The notes beneath the pieces are model-generated. The model worked only from the letters and a program-made list of their open reading frames with translations. It had not been told where the DNA came from and ran no database searches. From the NCBI GenBank assembly GCA_003249215.1, contig QKJR01000088.1, positions 1 through 64,000 on the forward strand: 64,000 nt of DNA, given 5' to 3'. The DNA comes from Rhodobacterales bacterium. GTDB taxonomy: Bacteria; Pseudomonadota; Alphaproteobacteria; Rhodobacterales; Rhodobacteraceae. A program made the translations under genes and the position numbers. Positions 39,524-49,622 of this stretch are shown piece by piece. Each line of letters begins with the position of its first letter. Position 1 is the first letter of the stretch.

Positions 39524-40068
39524 TGCGGATGCTGCTCGATGCCTGCGTGCTCTATCCGACCGTGCTGCGCGAGATCCTGATCGGCGTGGCGCGGACGGGG
39601 CTCTATCGCCCGCTCTGGTCGGCGCGCATCCTCGAGGAATGGGCGCGCGCCGCGGCCCGCCTCGGCCCGGTGGATGAGGCCTATGCCCGCGGCGAGGTGG
39701 CAAGCCTGCGCGCCGAATTTCCGGGCGCCGAGGTCGCGCCGCAACCGGGGCTCGAAAGCCGCCTGCATCTGCCTGACGAGAACGATATCCACGTGCTCGC
39801 CGCCGCGATCAGTGGCCATGCCGATGCGATCGTGACCTTCAACGCGCAGGATTTCCCGCGCGGCACCTTGGCCGCCGAGGGGCTCGAGCGGCGTGACCCG
39901 GATGGCTTTCTCTGGGCGCTCTGGTCCGATCATCCGGCCAAGGTCGGTGCCGTGGTCGAGGCGGTGCGCGCCCGCGCCGAGGCGCTCTCGGGGCAGCCGC
40001 AGCCGCTGCGCCCGCTCCTGAAACGCGCGAAACTGCCGCGGCTCGCCAAGGCGATGGAGGCGGCATGA
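39523..40068 (+). CDS. PIN-domain protein (RSP_2648-type)
   Basis: A 181-residue protein of the PIN_3 type. Acidic metal ligands are seen in LLDACVLYPTVLREIL (N-terminal Asp), DENDIHVLAAA and DAIVTFNAQDFP. No antitoxin-like gene adjoins it, so it is probably a chromosomal PIN nuclease-like protein rather than half of a toxin-antitoxin pair. The RSP_2648 name is that of a conserved Rhodobacter family. It overlaps both neighbours (1 bp with the methyltransferase, 4 bp with DUF2478), so the three are one operon. Confidence 0.85.
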   Translation: MRMLLDACVLYPTVLREILIGVARTGLYRPLWSARILEEWARAAARLGPVDEAYARGEVASLRAEFPGAEVAPQPGLESRLHLPDENDIHVLAAAISGHADAIVTFNAQDFPRGTLAAEGLERRDPDGFLWALWSDHPAKVGAVVEAVRARAEALSGQPQPLRPLLKRAKLPRLAKAMEAA

Positions 40069-40565
40069 GGCTCGGCTTCGTCACTCTGAGCGAGCGCGGC
40101 CGCGCCGATCGGCTGCTCGCGGATCTGGCCGAGACCCTGCGCGCCGACGGGCATCCGCTGATCGCGATGGTGCGTGCCGAGATCGCCGCGCCGCGCCCCT
40201 GCGAGATGCATCTGCGGCTTCTGCCCGGCGATCGGATCGTCTCGATCTCGCAAGAGCTTGGCCCCGGGGCGGATGCCTGCACGCTCGACGCCGGCGCCCT
40301 CGAAGGGGCGGTCGCCGAGACCGCCCGCGCGATCGAGCTGGCGGCGCCCGGGGCCGCACTGATCCTCAACAAATTCGGCAAACAGGAGGCCGCGGGCCGC
40401 GGATCCCGGCCGCTGATCGGCGCCGCGCTCGAACGCGGGATGGCGGTGCTGATCTCGGTCCCGCCCGAGACTCGGGCGGAGTTTCTGATATTTGCCGAGG
40501 GGATGGCGACCGAGCTCGCCCCCGATCCTGCGGTGCTTGCGGCCTTCCTCACTGCTCCGGACTAG
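40065..40565 (+). CDS. DUF2478 family protein
   Basis: A 166-residue cytoplasmic protein (MRLGFVTLSERGRADRLLAD, then LAETLRADGH). Relatives in the DUF2478 family are often found next to molybdate transport or nitrogenase genes and have a P-loop-like fold. Here the N-terminus lacks a clear GxxGxGK loop. The segment AALILNKFGKQEAAGRGSRP is the best conserved block. Here it follows a PIN gene and precedes the zwf promoter, so no function can be inferred from context. Confidence 0.8.
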   Translation: MRLGFVTLSERGRADRLLADLAETLRADGHPLIAMVRAEIAAPRPCEMHLRLLPGDRIVSISQELGPGADACTLDAGALEGAVAETARAIELAAPGAALILNKFGKQEAAGRGSRPLIGAALERGMAVLISVPPETRAEFLIFAEGMATELAPDPAVLAAFLTAPD

Positions 40566-40610
40566 ATCGGCCAGCTCAGGCCGGGGCGGCCAAACCGCTT
40601 TGATTGCACT

Positions 40611-40682
40611 TTGCACCGGCCTCGCACCGGGCTAGACTTCGGCGGAGTCGGTGGCTAAACAGGCCACGTTAGCGCTAACGTG
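40611..40682 (+). promoter_or_regulatory. zwf promoter with perfect LacI-type operator
   Basis: -35 TTGCAC (40611-40616) and -10 TAGACT (40633-40638) are 16 bp apart. Downstream lies CACGTTAGCGCTAACGTG (40665-40682), an 18-bp perfect palindrome, 20 bp before the zwf start. A repressor bound here would block early elongation. The core is shared with the edd promoter. Confidence 0.8.
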
Positions 40683-40702
40683 ACCTCAAAACGGAGAGCC
40701 CC

Positions 40703-42163
40703 ATGGTTTCGCGCGTCATCCCGGTCGATCCCTTCGACCTCGTGATTTTCGGGGCGACCGGCGATCTGGCCACCCGCAAGATCCTTCCCGGTCTTTATCG
40801 GCGCTTCTTCGCAGGGCAGATCCCCGAGGGCACGCGGATCGTGGGCGCGGCGCGCAGCGAGATGGATGCCGAGGGCTTCCGCGCCCAGGTGCGTGCGGCG
40901 ATCGACGACTATGTCGGGGCCACCAAGCGCGATGCGGCGCAGATCGCGGGCTTCCTCGATCTGCTCGATTACGTCGCGCTCGATGCTCTGGGCGAGGGTG
41001 GCTGGTCCGAGCTCAAGGAGCGCATCCGCTCCGACCGCGTGAATGCCTTCTATTTCTCGGTGGCGCCGGCGCTCTTCGGGGCACTGGCCGAGCGGCTGCA
41101 TACCAATGGGATCGCCACGCCCGAGTCGCGGATCGTGGTGGAAAAACCCTTCGGCCGCGATCTGGCCACCGCGAAAGCGCTCAATGCCACGCTCGCTGCG
41201 CATTTCGATGAGCATCAGATCTATCGGATCGACCATTACCTCGGCAAGGAGACGGTGCAGAACCTGATGGCTGTGCGCTTCGCCAATATCCTCTTCGAGC
41301 CGCTCTGGAATGCGCAATATGTCGATCATGTGCAAATCACGGTGGCCGAAACGGTCGGCGTGGGCGGCCGGGGGTCGTATTACGACAAGTCCGGCGCGAT
41401 GCGGGACATGGTGCAGAACCACCTGATGCAGCTTTTGTGCCTGATTGCGATGGAGCCGCCCTATCACTTCGACCCCGATGCCGTGCGCGACGAGAAGCTC
41501 AAGGTGATCCGCGCGCTGCAGCCGGTCGGCCCCGAGGATATCGTGCGCGGTCAATATATCGCCCGCGGTAGCGCCGAGACCGATTACGTGAGCAAGGCCG
41601 AGAACCCGGCCTCGAAGACCGAGAGCTATATCGCGCTGCGCGTGCATGTGGCGAACTGGCGCTGGCAGGGCACGCCCTTCTATCTGCGCACCGGCAAAAG
41701 GCTGCGGGCGCGCACGTCGGAAATCGCCGTCACCTTCCGTCAGCCGCCGCATTCGATCTTCGACGAGGAAGAGGGCAACTGGCGCGAGAATGTCCTCGTG
41801 ATCCGGTTGCAGCCGAATGAGGGGATGAACCTGAAGGTGATGATCAAGGAGCCGGGGCCGGGCGGCATGCGCCTTGTGCAGGTGCCGCTCGACATGTCCT
41901 TCGCTGAGGCGCTGGGCGAGGAGGGGGCGGATATCCCCGATGCCTATGAGCGGCTGATCATGGATGTGATCCGCGGCAACCAGACGCTGTTCATGCGCGG
42001 CGACGAGGTCGAGGCCGCCTGGGCTTGGACCGATCCGGTGATCGCTGGCTGGGAGGCGCGGGGCGACAAGCCGAAACCCTATGACTCGGGCTCCTCGGGA
42101 CCCGATGACGCGCTCATGCTGATGCATCGCGACGGTCGCCGCTGGCGGGAGATTCGCGAATGA
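40703..42163 (+). CDS. zwf: Glucose-6-phosphate 1-dehydrogenase
   Basis: Oxidises glucose-6-phosphate to 6-phosphogluconolactone with NADP+. The 486-residue protein has the coenzyme fingerprint [16 protein letters not shown] near residue 13, the active-site block [19 protein letters not shown] near 176 and the C-terminal DMSFAEALG. Start at 40703 follows GGAGAG. It is the first gene of a zwf-pgl-pgi operon, overlapping pgl by 4 bp. Confidence 0.97.
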   Translation: MVSRVIPVDPFDLVIFGATGDLATRKILPGLYRRFFAGQIPEGTRIVGAARSEMDAEGFRAQVRAAIDDYVGATKRDAAQIAGFLDLLDYVALDALGEGGWSELKERIRSDRVNAFYFSVAPALFGALAERLHTNGIATPESRIVVEKPFGRDLATAKALNATLAAHFDEHQIYRIDHYLGKETVQNLMAVRFANILFEPLWNAQYVDHVQITVAETVGVGGRGSYYDKSGAMRDMVQNHLMQLLCLIAMEPPYHFDPDAVRDEKLKVIRALQPVGPEDIVRGQYIARGSAETDYVSKAENPASKTESYIALRVHVANWRWQGTPFYLRTGKRLRARTSEIAVTFRQPPHSIFDEEEGNWRENVLVIRLQPNEGMNLKVMIKEPGPGGMRLVQVPLDMSFAEALGEEGADIPDAYERLIMDVIRGNQTLFMRGDEVEAAWAWTDPVIAGWEARGDKPKPYDSGSSGPDDALMLMHRDGRRWREIRE

Positions 42164-42831
42164 ATTTTGTCGATTACCCGGATCGCGAGATGATGCTCGT
42201 GGCGCTCGCGGATACCATCGCCTCGGAGCTACGCCGCGCGCTGGAGGTCGATGGCCGCGCCACGCTCTGTGTGCCCGGCGGCACCACGCCGGGGCCGATT
42301 TTCGACATTCTCGCGGGGCTCGATCTCGACTGGTCCAAGGTCTCGGTGATGCTCAACGACGAGCGCTGGGTGCCCGAAGAGAGCCCGCGCTCGAATACCG
42401 CGATGCTGAAGCGACGGCTGCTGCAGGGGCGGGCCGCGGCGGCGACGCTGGTGCCGCTCTATGCGCCGGGTGAGACCCCGGAGGACCGGATCGACGAGCT
42501 CGCGGCGGGCGTGTCCGCGGTGCTGCCGATCACGGTTCTGGTGCTCGGCATGGGCGGGGACATGCATACCGCGAGCCTGTTTCCGGGCGGTGACCGGCTG
42601 GCCGAGGCGCTCTCGGACGATGCGCCGGTGCTGGTGCCGATGCGTTCGGCGGCGACCGGCGATCCGCGCGTCACGCTTTCGGCCCCGGTCCTCAAGGACG
42701 CGATGCATATCCATATCCTGATCACCGGCCCGGAAAAACGCGCCGCGATCGAACGCGCGGCGCATCTGCCAGAGGCCGAGGCCCCGGTGCGCGCGCTGAT
42801 GAAAAACGCCACTATCCATTGGGCAGAATGA
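42160..42831 (+). CDS. pgl: 6-phosphogluconolactonase
   Basis: Hydrolyses 6-phosphogluconolactone to 6-phosphogluconate. The 223-residue protein of the SugarP_isomerase-like DevB/Pgl family has [36 protein letters not shown] and [19 protein letters not shown]. Its ATG overlaps the zwf stop (ATGA), and pgi begins 1 bp after its stop codon. Confidence 0.96.
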   Translation: MNFVDYPDREMMLVALADTIASELRRALEVDGRATLCVPGGTTPGPIFDILAGLDLDWSKVSVMLNDERWVPEESPRSNTAMLKRRLLQGRAAAATLVPLYAPGETPEDRIDELAAGVSAVLPITVLVLGMGGDMHTASLFPGGDRLAEALSDDAPVLVPMRSAATGDPRVTLSAPVLKDAMHIHILITGPEKRAAIERAAHLPEAEAPVRALMKNATIHWAE

Positions 42832-42832
42832 C

Positions 42833-44443
42833 ATGACGACCTGGACCGACCTGCAAGACCACGCCGCGAAAGTGAAATCGCGGCGGATCTCGGAATTGTT
42901 CGAAAAAGACAATCGCGCCGCCGAATTCACGGCGGAATCTGGCCAGTTCCTGTTCGATTACTCCAAGACGAATATCGACGAGACGGCGCGCGACCTGCTG
43001 ATCGGCCTGGCCGAGGGGGCGGGCGTGGCCGCCAAGCGCGAGGCGATGTTTTCGGGCGCCAAGATCAACGAGACCGAGGGCCGCGCGGTTCTGCACACGG
43101 CCTTGCGCAACCTCAACGGATCGGTGATCGTCGACGGTGAGGATGTGATGCCCGAGGTCCGCGCGACCCATGCCCGGATGGCCGAATTCGCTCAGGCCGT
43201 GCGCGCGGGGCGCTATACCGGGCAGGGCGGGCGGATCACCGATGTGGTCAATATCGGCATCGGTGGCTCGGATCTCGGGCCGGCTATGGCGACCCTCGCG
43301 CTTGCGCCCTATCACGACGGGCCGCGCTGCCACTTCGTCTCGAACGTCGATGGCGCGCATGTGCATGACGTGCTCAAGGGGCTTGATCCCGCGACGACTT
43401 TGGTGATCGTCGCCTCGAAAACCTTCACCACGATCGAGACGATGACCAATGCCGCGACCGCCAAGGCCTGGATGGCGGCCGAGGTCGCCGATCCCGGCGC
43501 GCAATTCGCCGCGCTCTCGACCGCGGCCGATCTGACCGCGGCTTTCGGGATCGACGCGAGCCGCGTCTTCGGCTTTGCCGATTGGGTCGGCGGGCGCTAT
43601 TCGATGTGGGGGCCGATCGGGCTCAGCCTGATGCTCGCGGTGGGCCCCGAGGACTTCGACGCGATGCTCGCCGGCGCAGCGGCGATGGACGCGCATTTCC
43701 GCGAGGCGCCCTTCGCGGAAAACCTGCCCGTGCTGCTCGCCCTTGTCGGGATCTGGCACAATCAGGGCTGTGGCCGCGCCACCCGCGCGGTTTTGCCCTA
43801 TGATCAGCGGCTTGCGCGGCTGCCTGCCTATCTGCAGCAGCTCGAGATGGAGAGCAACGGCAAGCGCGTCAGCATGGATGGCGCCGATCTGGTGGTCGAC
43901 AGCGGCCCGGTGGTCTGGGGCGAGCCCGGCACCAACGGCCAGCACGCCTTCTACCAGCTGATCCATCAGGGCACCCGCATCGTGCCCTGCGAATTCCTGG
44001 TGGCGGCCGAGGGGCATGAGCCGGACCTCGCGCATCAACACCTGCTGTTGATCGCCAATTGCTTGGCGCAATCCGAGGCGCTGATGCGCGGCCGCTCGCT
44101 CGAGGAAGCCACCGCAATCATGGCCAAGAAGGGCCTGACCGGGGCCGAACTCGAGCGTCAGGCGCGCCACCGCGTCTTCCCCGGCTCGCGCCCTTCGACC
44201 ACGCTCCTCTATCCGAAACTGACGCCCGAGGTCTTTGGCGGCATCGTCGCGCTTTACGAACACCGCGTCTTCGTCGAAGGGGTGATCCTGGGGATTAACA
44301 GCTTCGATCAATGGGGGGTGGAACTGGGCAAGGAGCTGGCGCTGGCGCTCGCTCCGGTGCTCGATGGCCGCTCGGAGGGCGCCGGCAAGGATGGATCGAC
44401 ACGGGCCCTGGCCGCCCGGATCCGGGCGCTGCGCGGGATGTGA
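42833..44443 (+). CDS. pgi: Glucose-6-phosphate isomerase
   Basis: Interconverts glucose-6-phosphate and fructose-6-phosphate. The 536-residue protein has [33 protein letters not shown], the PGI signature block [20 protein letters not shown] and, near the C-terminus, [20 protein letters not shown]. It ends the zwf-pgl-pgi operon. Together with edd-eda nearby it lets the cell feed fructose-6-phosphate into the Entner-Doudoroff route. Confidence 0.97.
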   Translation: MTTWTDLQDHAAKVKSRRISELFEKDNRAAEFTAESGQFLFDYSKTNIDETARDLLIGLAEGAGVAAKREAMFSGAKINETEGRAVLHTALRNLNGSVIVDGEDVMPEVRATHARMAEFAQAVRAGRYTGQGGRITDVVNIGIGGSDLGPAMATLALAPYHDGPRCHFVSNVDGAHVHDVLKGLDPATTLVIVASKTFTTIETMTNAATAKAWMAAEVADPGAQFAALSTAADLTAAFGIDASRVFGFADWVGGRYSMWGPIGLSLMLAVGPEDFDAMLAGAAAMDAHFREAPFAENLPVLLALVGIWHNQGCGRATRAVLPYDQRLARLPAYLQQLEMESNGKRVSMDGADLVVDSGPVVWGEPGTNGQHAFYQLIHQGTRIVPCEFLVAAEGHEPDLAHQHLLLIANCLAQSEALMRGRSLEEATAIMAKKGLTGAELERQARHRVFPGSRPSTTLLYPKLTPEVFGGIVALYEHRVFVEGVILGINSFDQWGVELGKELALALAPVLDGRSEGAGKDGSTRALAARIRALRGM

Positions 44444-44449
44444 GACGGG

Positions 44450-44571
44450 GCAGGGGGCGCCGCCCCCCGGGTCTGCGACCCTCCCCCCGGGATATTTCCG
44501 CACAGATGATGAGACACCCCTTCCCCCTCAACTGTGCATAAATATCCCGGGGTCCGGGGCAGGGCCCCGGT
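44450..44571. repeat. Dispersed inverted repeat, family A (copy A4)
   Basis: Arm CCCCGGGATATTTCCGCACA followed by GATGATGAG (44485-44513), and arm CCTCAACTGTGCATAAATAT followed by CCCGGGG (44525-44551), with GC-rich hairpins outside (GGGGGCGCCGCCCCC on the left, GGGGCAGGGCCCC on the right). It separates the convergent pgi and MFS genes and may also serve as their terminator. Confidence 0.85.
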
Positions 44572-44586
44572 CGCTTGGCCAGGCGC

Positions 44587-45810
44587 TCAGCGCGTCTCCT
44601 TCGGGCGCAGCACGAGCCAGATCAGCGCCCCACCCGCCAGCGTCAGGAAGGGCAGCATCGCAAGGTTGACCGCCTGCCATCCGGCCTGCGGATCGCCCGC
44701 GGCCGAGCAGTTCATCAGGCTGCCCGAGCTCAGCGAGGCGAGGAACACGCCGCCGAAGACCACGAAGTCGTTCATCCCCTGCACATGGCCGCGCTCGTCG
44801 GGGCTGTGGGCCGAGGCGAGCATGGCGGTCGAGCCGATGAAGCCGAAGTTCCAGCCGACGCCGAGCAGCACGAGCGCGAGGAAGAATTTCTCGAGCTCGA
44901 CCCCGGTCATCGCCACCGCCCCCGAGGCCGCGAGGATGACAAGGCCCACCCCCACGATCGCCTCGCGCCCGAAGCGCGCGATCAGATGGCCGGTGAAGAA
45001 CGAGGGCAGATACATCGCCAGAACATGGGCCGAGACGATATTGGCGGCATCCCCCGCCTCGAACCCGCAGCCGACGACCGCAAGCGGCGTCGAGGTCATC
45101 ACGAGGTTCATCAGCGCATAGGAGACCATGCCGCAGATCATCGCCACCGCGATCACCGGGTCCTTCAAGAGCTCGCGCCGGCTGCGGCCGGGATGGGCCA
45201 CGCCCTTGGCGCGCCGTCCGGGCGCCGGGATCTTGAGAAACGCAAACAGGATCGGCCCGAGGAAGTTGATCCCCACGATCGCGAGATAGGTGGCCATGAA
45301 GGGCACCGCCATCGCCTGCGAGGTGGTCTTCACCAGTTGCGGGCCGATGATCGCCGCGGCGAGGCCGCCCGCCATCACATAGGAGATCGCCTTGGGCTGA
45401 AACTCGGGGGCGACGCCATCGGTCGCCGCGAAGCGATAGAAGCCCTGCGCCGACATGTAGATGCCGGTCAGGAACGAGCCGGTCATGAAGAGCGGGAACG
45501 ACCCGATCCAGAGCGCGCGCGCGGCGATCGCGGCACCCACGCCGCCCGCGAAGGTCGCGAGGATGAAGCCCGCCCGCCGGCCATAGGCGGCCATGAACTC
45601 GCTCATCGGTTGCGCCGAGAGCACCGAGCCGAGCACGATGAGCGACAGGGGCAGCGTCGACCAGCAGGGGTTGGGCGCGAGCGATTGCCCCGCGAGGCCC
45701 CCCACCGTGAAGATCATCGACATCTGCGCGCCGAGCACCGCCTGGGCCAGCACGAGCACGATCACATTGCGCCATTTCGCGGCGCCTTCGGGGGAGGCAA
45801 CTTGGGTCAT
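44587..45810 (-). CDS. Major facilitator superfamily transporter
   Basis: A 407-residue inner-membrane permease with about 12 predicted helices. The MFS signature after helix 2 is poorly kept (MSEFMAAYGRRAGFILATFA). The second half has a central loop with FARFGREA-like sequence (HLIARFGREAIVGVGLVIL). The cargo cannot be assigned. ATG 45810 (MTQVASPEGAAKWRN) is chosen over an upstream in-frame ATG at 45846, which would add a hydrophilic tail and shorten the 65-bp divergent promoter region shared with the glycosylase gene. Confidence 0.85.
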   Translation of the reverse strand: MTQVASPEGAAKWRNVIVLVLAQAVLGAQMSMIFTVGGLAGQSLAPNPCWSTLPLSLIVLGSVLSAQPMSEFMAAYGRRAGFILATFAGGVGAAIAARALWIGSFPLFMTGSFLTGIYMSAQGFYRFAATDGVAPEFQPKAISYVMAGGLAAAIIGPQLVKTTSQAMAVPFMATYLAIVGINFLGPILFAFLKIPAPGRRAKGVAHPGRSRRELLKDPVIAVAMICGMVSYALMNLVMTSTPLAVVGCGFEAGDAANIVSAHVLAMYLPSFFTGHLIARFGREAIVGVGLVILAASGAVAMTGVELEKFFLALVLLGVGWNFGFIGSTAMLASAHSPDERGHVQGMNDFVVFGGVFLASLSSGSLMNCSAAGDPQAGWQAVNLAMLPFLTLAGGALIWLVLRPKETR

Positions 45811-45875
45811 GCGCCAAGGCGTAACGGCGCGAAAGGGGGCTGGCAAGTGGCGGCGCGCTCGGGCAGGGTGGCGCC

Positions 45876-46508
45876 ATGGTCGGGCGCATCATTCATACCG
45901 AGGACGATATCGCCGAAGGGGCGGAATGGCTCGCTGCGCGCGAGCCACGTTTTGCGGGCGTGATCACGGCGACGGGGCCCTGGCCGCTACGCCGGCGGGC
46001 CGACGGGTTCGAGGCGCTGCGCGATGCGATTCTGGGCCAGCAGGTCTCGGTCGCGGTGGCCAATGCGATCCGGGGCAAGGTGCTGGCGGCGGAGCTCGGC
46101 GCGCCGGAGGCGATTGCCGAGGCCACCGAGGAGGATCTGCGGGCCTGCGGCCTCTCGCGCCAGAAGGTGCGCTATGTTCAGGCGCTCGCCCGCGCGGGGA
46201 TCGACTTCGAAGGGCTGCGGGCCCTGCCCAATGAGGAGGTGATCGCCACGCTCCTGCCGCTGCCGGGCATCGGGCGCTGGACGGTCGAGATGTATCTGAT
46301 CTTCGCGCTCGGGCGCGCGGATGTCTTCGCGGTCGACGATCTGGCACTGGCCGAGGGGGCGCGGATCCTCTTCGATCTGCCCGAGCGGCCGAAACGCAAG
46401 GCCTTCGATGCGCTTGCCGCCGAGTGGTCGCCCTGGCGGGCGGTCGCGGCGCGGGGGCTCTGGGCCTATTATGCACATTGCAAACAACGAGAAGGGGTGG
46501 CGCCATGA
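45876..46508 (+). CDS. AlkA-type DNA-3-methyladenine glycosylase
   Basis: Removes alkylated bases such as 3-methyladenine. The 210-residue HhH-GPD protein has the helix-hairpin-helix LPLPGIGRWTVEMYLIFALG near residue 128 and the catalytic Asp in VFAVDDLALAEG near residue 150. It is shorter than E. coli AlkA and lacks the N-terminal Ada-like domain. It shares an ATGA overlap with the next gene. Confidence 0.92.
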   Translation: MVGRIIHTEDDIAEGAEWLAAREPRFAGVITATGPWPLRRRADGFEALRDAILGQQVSVAVANAIRGKVLAAELGAPEAIAEATEEDLRACGLSRQKVRYVQALARAGIDFEGLRALPNEEVIATLLPLPGIGRWTVEMYLIFALGRADVFAVDDLALAEGARILFDLPERPKRKAFDALAAEWSPWRAVAARGLWAYYAHCKQREGVAP

Positions 46509-47167
46509 CGCGCGAGTTGAAGGCCGGGCGCGTGGCGCCGAAATCGGGGCAGGTGAAGACGGCCGTTGTGTTCCTGCACGGCTATGGCGCGGATGGGGCG
46601 GACCTTTTGGGCCTCGCCGATCCGCTGGCGCCGCATCTGCCCGATACGGTCTTTCTCGCCCCCGACGCGCCCGAACCCTGCACCGGCAATCCCTTCGGGC
46701 GGCAGTGGTTTCCGATCCCCTGGCTCGACGGGTCGTCGGAGGCGGCGGCGGCCGAGGGGCTCGCGCGCTCGGCCGAGGATCTGAACGCCTTCCTCGATCA
46801 GCTTCTGGCCGACGAAGGGCTCACGCCCGACCGTCTGGCGCTGGTGGGCTTTTCGCAGGGCACGATGATGTCGCTCGAGGTGGCGCCGCGGCGGCCCGAT
46901 CCGGTGGCCTGTGTCGTGGCCTTCTCGGGGCGGCTCCTGCGGCCCGAGGCGCTGGCGGCCGAAGCCATCTCGAAGCCGCCCGTTCTGCTGTTGCATGGCG
47001 ATGCCGATCCGGTCGTACCCTTCGCGGATATGGGGCTCGCGGGCGATGCGCTGGTCGCCGCGGGGTTCGACACCTTCGCCCATGTGATGAAGGGCACCGG
47101 CCACGGCATCGCGCCCGACGGGCTGGGCGCGGCGCTGGGTTTTCTGCGTAAATACCTGCCGGAGTGA
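46505..47167 (+). CDS. Alpha/beta-hydrolase, phospholipase/carboxylesterase family
   Basis: A 220-residue serine hydrolase of the carboxylesterase/lysophospholipase type. The catalytic triad is visible: Ser in LVGFSQGTMM near residue 116, Asp in LHGDADPVVPF near 167 and His in KGTGHGI near 199. VVFLHGYGADGADLLGLAD is the oxyanion region. The substrate is unknown. It begins within the last codons of the glycosylase gene, so the two are co-translated. Confidence 0.9.
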   Translation: MTRELKAGRVAPKSGQVKTAVVFLHGYGADGADLLGLADPLAPHLPDTVFLAPDAPEPCTGNPFGRQWFPIPWLDGSSEAAAAEGLARSAEDLNAFLDQLLADEGLTPDRLALVGFSQGTMMSLEVAPRRPDPVACVVAFSGRLLRPEALAAEAISKPPVLLLHGDADPVVPFADMGLAGDALVAAGFDTFAHVMKGTGHGIAPDGLGAALGFLRKYLPE

Positions 47168-47347
47168 GCCGGAAAGGCAGGGCGGGGAATCACCCAGCCA
47201 TGCACCGGCCGACCCGCGTGCGGCGCGCGTCTGCCCGATTTTCGAACGCATTTTCGCGCGCTGCCGCTTTTTTCCACAGCCTTGTCATGCCGTTGTTGCA
47301 GCCCGCTGCTACCCCCATTGCTGCGGGGCCATCGCAGATCGCGGGGC

Positions 47348-47375
47348 TTGCCAGAGGGCAACCGCGATATATAGT
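47348..47375 (+). promoter_or_regulatory. Candidate promoter of the HNH gene
   Basis: TTGCCA (47348-47353) and TATAGT (47370-47375) are 16 bp apart, 66 bp upstream of the HNH start. The rest of 47168-47440 shows GC-rich stems (for example around 47221-47260) but no gene. Confidence 0.5.
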
Positions 47376-47440
47376 CAACTCAGGCAGGGGCGGGGCTCCC
47401 CGTCCTTCGCCGCAGGCGACGGGCGAGGAAGGGTGCTTTC

Positions 47441-48040
47441 ATGCTGGACCACGGCGACAGGGGTGATTTCCGAACGCATTTCGTGCGCGAGCCATCGGCG
47501 CTCAAGCGCTTCCCGGCGCTGGTGTTGAACGCCGATTTCCGTCCACTGAGCTATTATCCGCTCTCGCTCTGGCCTTGGCAGGAGGCGATCAAGGCGGTCT
47601 GCCTCGACCGGGTTACGATCCTCGCCGAATACGACGAGGTGGTCCGGTCCCAGCGCGAGAGCATACGGATCCCTTCCGTCGTCGTGCTGAAAGAATTCAT
47701 CAAACCCCAGAAGCGCGTGGCCTTCACGCGCTTCAATCTTTTTCTGCGGGACGAATTCTGTTGTCAGTATTGCGGGTCCAAGGGTGATCTGACCTTTGAC
47801 CACGTGATCCCGCGCTCGCGTGGCGGGGTGACGAGCTGGGAGAATGTGGTGGCCGCATGCGCGCCCTGCAACCTCAAGAAGGCGAACAAGTCGCTCAAGG
47901 CCAGCGGGATGCGCCTCAAACGCCCCGCGCGCCAGCCGACCCCCGAGGACATGCACGCCGTCGGCCGCCGCTTCCCGCCGGGGCATCTGCACGACAGCTG
48001 GATGGACTTCCTCTATTGGGACGCCGAGCTCGAGGCCTGA
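47441..48040 (+). CDS. HNH endonuclease family protein
   Basis: A 199-residue protein with a C-terminal HNH nuclease module. CQYCGSKGDLTFDHVIP begins near residue 108, then SWENVVAACAPCNLKKANKS; the two CxxC pairs bind zinc and DH...N...K are the active-site positions. The N-terminal half (ALVLNADFRPLSYYPLSLWP) is conserved in this alphaproteobacterial family. Such stand-alone HNH proteins are common housekeeping genes; no restriction partner or Cas gene is near. It converges on the SulP gene with 9 bp between. Confidence 0.9.
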   Translation: MLDHGDRGDFRTHFVREPSALKRFPALVLNADFRPLSYYPLSLWPWQEAIKAVCLDRVTILAEYDEVVRSQRESIRIPSVVVLKEFIKPQKRVAFTRFNLFLRDEFCCQYCGSKGDLTFDHVIPRSRGGVTSWENVVAACAPCNLKKANKSLKASGMRLKRPARQPTPEDMHAVGRRFPPGHLHDSWMDFLYWDAELEA

Positions 48041-48049
48041 GGCCGAAGC

Positions 48050-49525
48050 CTAGTGCCCCGTGGCGGGGGCGTCTTCCGACAGTTTCTCGATGATCGTCTC
48101 GCTGGCGGCATTGAGTCCCACAAGTTTCACCTCGGTGCCGTTCGCACGGAATTTCGCCATCGCCCGGTCGAGCGCCGCGACCGAGGAAATATCCCAGATA
48201 TGGGCATGGGTGAGGTCGATCACCACCCGTTCGAGCGGTTCACGGAAGTCGAAGGCACGGTTGAAATCCTCGACCGAGGCGAAGAAGATCTGACCCTTGA
48301 CGAAATAGGTCCTGAGCCCGTGCGCGGTGTCGAGCCGCGAGGTGATCTCGGTCAGCCGCGCGATCTTGCCGGCAAAGAAGATCCCCGACAGCAGAACGCC
48401 GACCAGCACGCCGATCGCGAGGTTATGGGTCAGCACGACGAAGGCGACGGTGGCGAGCATCACCACCGACGAGCTGCGCGGTTGCGTGCGCAGCGCGCCG
48501 AGCGAGGACCACGAGAAGGTGCCGACCGAGACCATGATCATGATCGCGACCAGCGCGGGCATCGGGATCCGGCCCACCAGATCGCCGAGGATCACGCAGA
48601 ACACCAGAAGCATGATCCCCGCGAAGAAGGTCGAGAGCCGCCCGCGCCCGCCCGAACGCACGTTGATCACCGATTGCCCGATCATCGCGCAGCCCGCCAT
48701 GCCGCCGATGAAGCCGGTCGCGAAATTCGCGATGCCCTGACCGTAGCATTCCTGCTGCCGGTCCGAGGAGGTGTCGGTCATCTCGTCGACGATCTGCTGG
48801 GTCATCAGGCTTTCCAGAAGCCCCACGACCGCGACCGCGACCGAATAGGGCAGGATGATCCGCAGCGTCTCGAAGGTCAGGGGCACGTTCGGGATCAGGA
48901 AGCTCGGCAGTTGGTCGGGGAGCGCACCCATGTCGGCGACCGTATGGACCTCGGTCAGGCCAAGGCCGATGGTGAGCGCCGAGAGGACGAGGATCGCGAC
49001 CAGAGGCGAGGGGATCGTACGGTTCAGCCGCGGGAAGAGGTAGATGATGGCAAGCGCGAGTGCCACCAGCGGATAGGTGAGCATCGGCACATGGCGCGGG
49101 TCAAGTTCGGGGAGCTGGGCGAGAAAGATGAGGATTGCCAAAGCGTTGACGAAGCCGGTCATCACCGATTTCGACACGAAGCGCATGATCTGACCGAGGT
49201 TGAGCGCCCCGGCCGCGATCTGGATCACGCCCGCGAGGATGGTGGCGGCGAGCAGGTAATCGAGCCCGTGCTCGCGCACGAGTGTGCCCATAAGCACGGC
49301 GGTCGCCGCGGTCGCCGCAGAGATCATCGCCGGGCGGCCGCCGAAGATCGCCGTGATCACCGCGATCGAGAAGCTGGCATAGAGCCCGACCTTGGGATCG
49401 ACGCCGGCGATGATCGAGAAGGCGATCGCCTCGGGGATCAGCGCGAGCGCGACCACGAGCCCCGACAAGAGATCGGCCCGGGGGCTGCGCAGCCATTCGC
49501 GGCGATAGCGGTTCAGGTCGATCAT
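48050..49525 (-). CDS. SulP-family anion transporter
   Basis: A 491-residue inner-membrane transporter (sulphate, bicarbonate or another anion) with an N-terminal Sulfate_transp domain and a C-terminal STAS domain (about residues 400-491, [20 protein letters not shown]). The conserved [20 protein letters not shown] block is near residue 20. It resembles BicA-like bicarbonate carriers, but the substrate is unproven. ATG 49525 ([12 protein letters not shown]) is chosen because the longer frame upstream carries no family similarity. Confidence 0.9.
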   Translation of the reverse strand: MIDLNRYRREWLRSPRADLLSGLVVALALIPEAIAFSIIAGVDPKVGLYASFSIAVITAIFGGRPAMISAATAATAVLMGTLVREHGLDYLLAATILAGVIQIAAGALNLGQIMRFVSKSVMTGFVNALAILIFLAQLPELDPRHVPMLTYPLVALALAIIYLFPRLNRTIPSPLVAILVLSALTIGLGLTEVHTVADMGALPDQLPSFLIPNVPLTFETLRIILPYSVAVAVVGLLESLMTQQIVDEMTDTSSDRQQECYGQGIANFATGFIGGMAGCAMIGQSVINVRSGGRGRLSTFFAGIMLLVFCVILGDLVGRIPMPALVAIMIMVSVGTFSWSSLGALRTQPRSSSVVMLATVAFVVLTHNLAIGVLVGVLLSGIFFAGKIARLTEITSRLDTAHGLRTYFVKGQIFFASVEDFNRAFDFREPLERVVIDLTHAHIWDISSVAALDRAMAKFRANGTEVKLVGLNAASETIIEKLSEDAPATGH

Positions 49526-49622
49526 CGGGCCCTCTGGACATGCAGCGGCCCGCGCGAGGCGGGCCGGATGGCGTTTTCTAGGGCATAACGCCGCATCGCA
49601 GAAAATCCAACCCCCGAGGGGG

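Noticed and set aside
39523-40068. PIN toxin of a toxin-antitoxin pair
   Set aside because: No small antitoxin gene precedes or follows it; both neighbours are unrelated enzymes overlapping it.
47441-48040. CRISPR- or restriction-associated HNH nuclease
   Set aside because: No Cas genes, repeat arrays, methyltransferase or toxin partner adjoin it; it is the common stand-alone HNH family.
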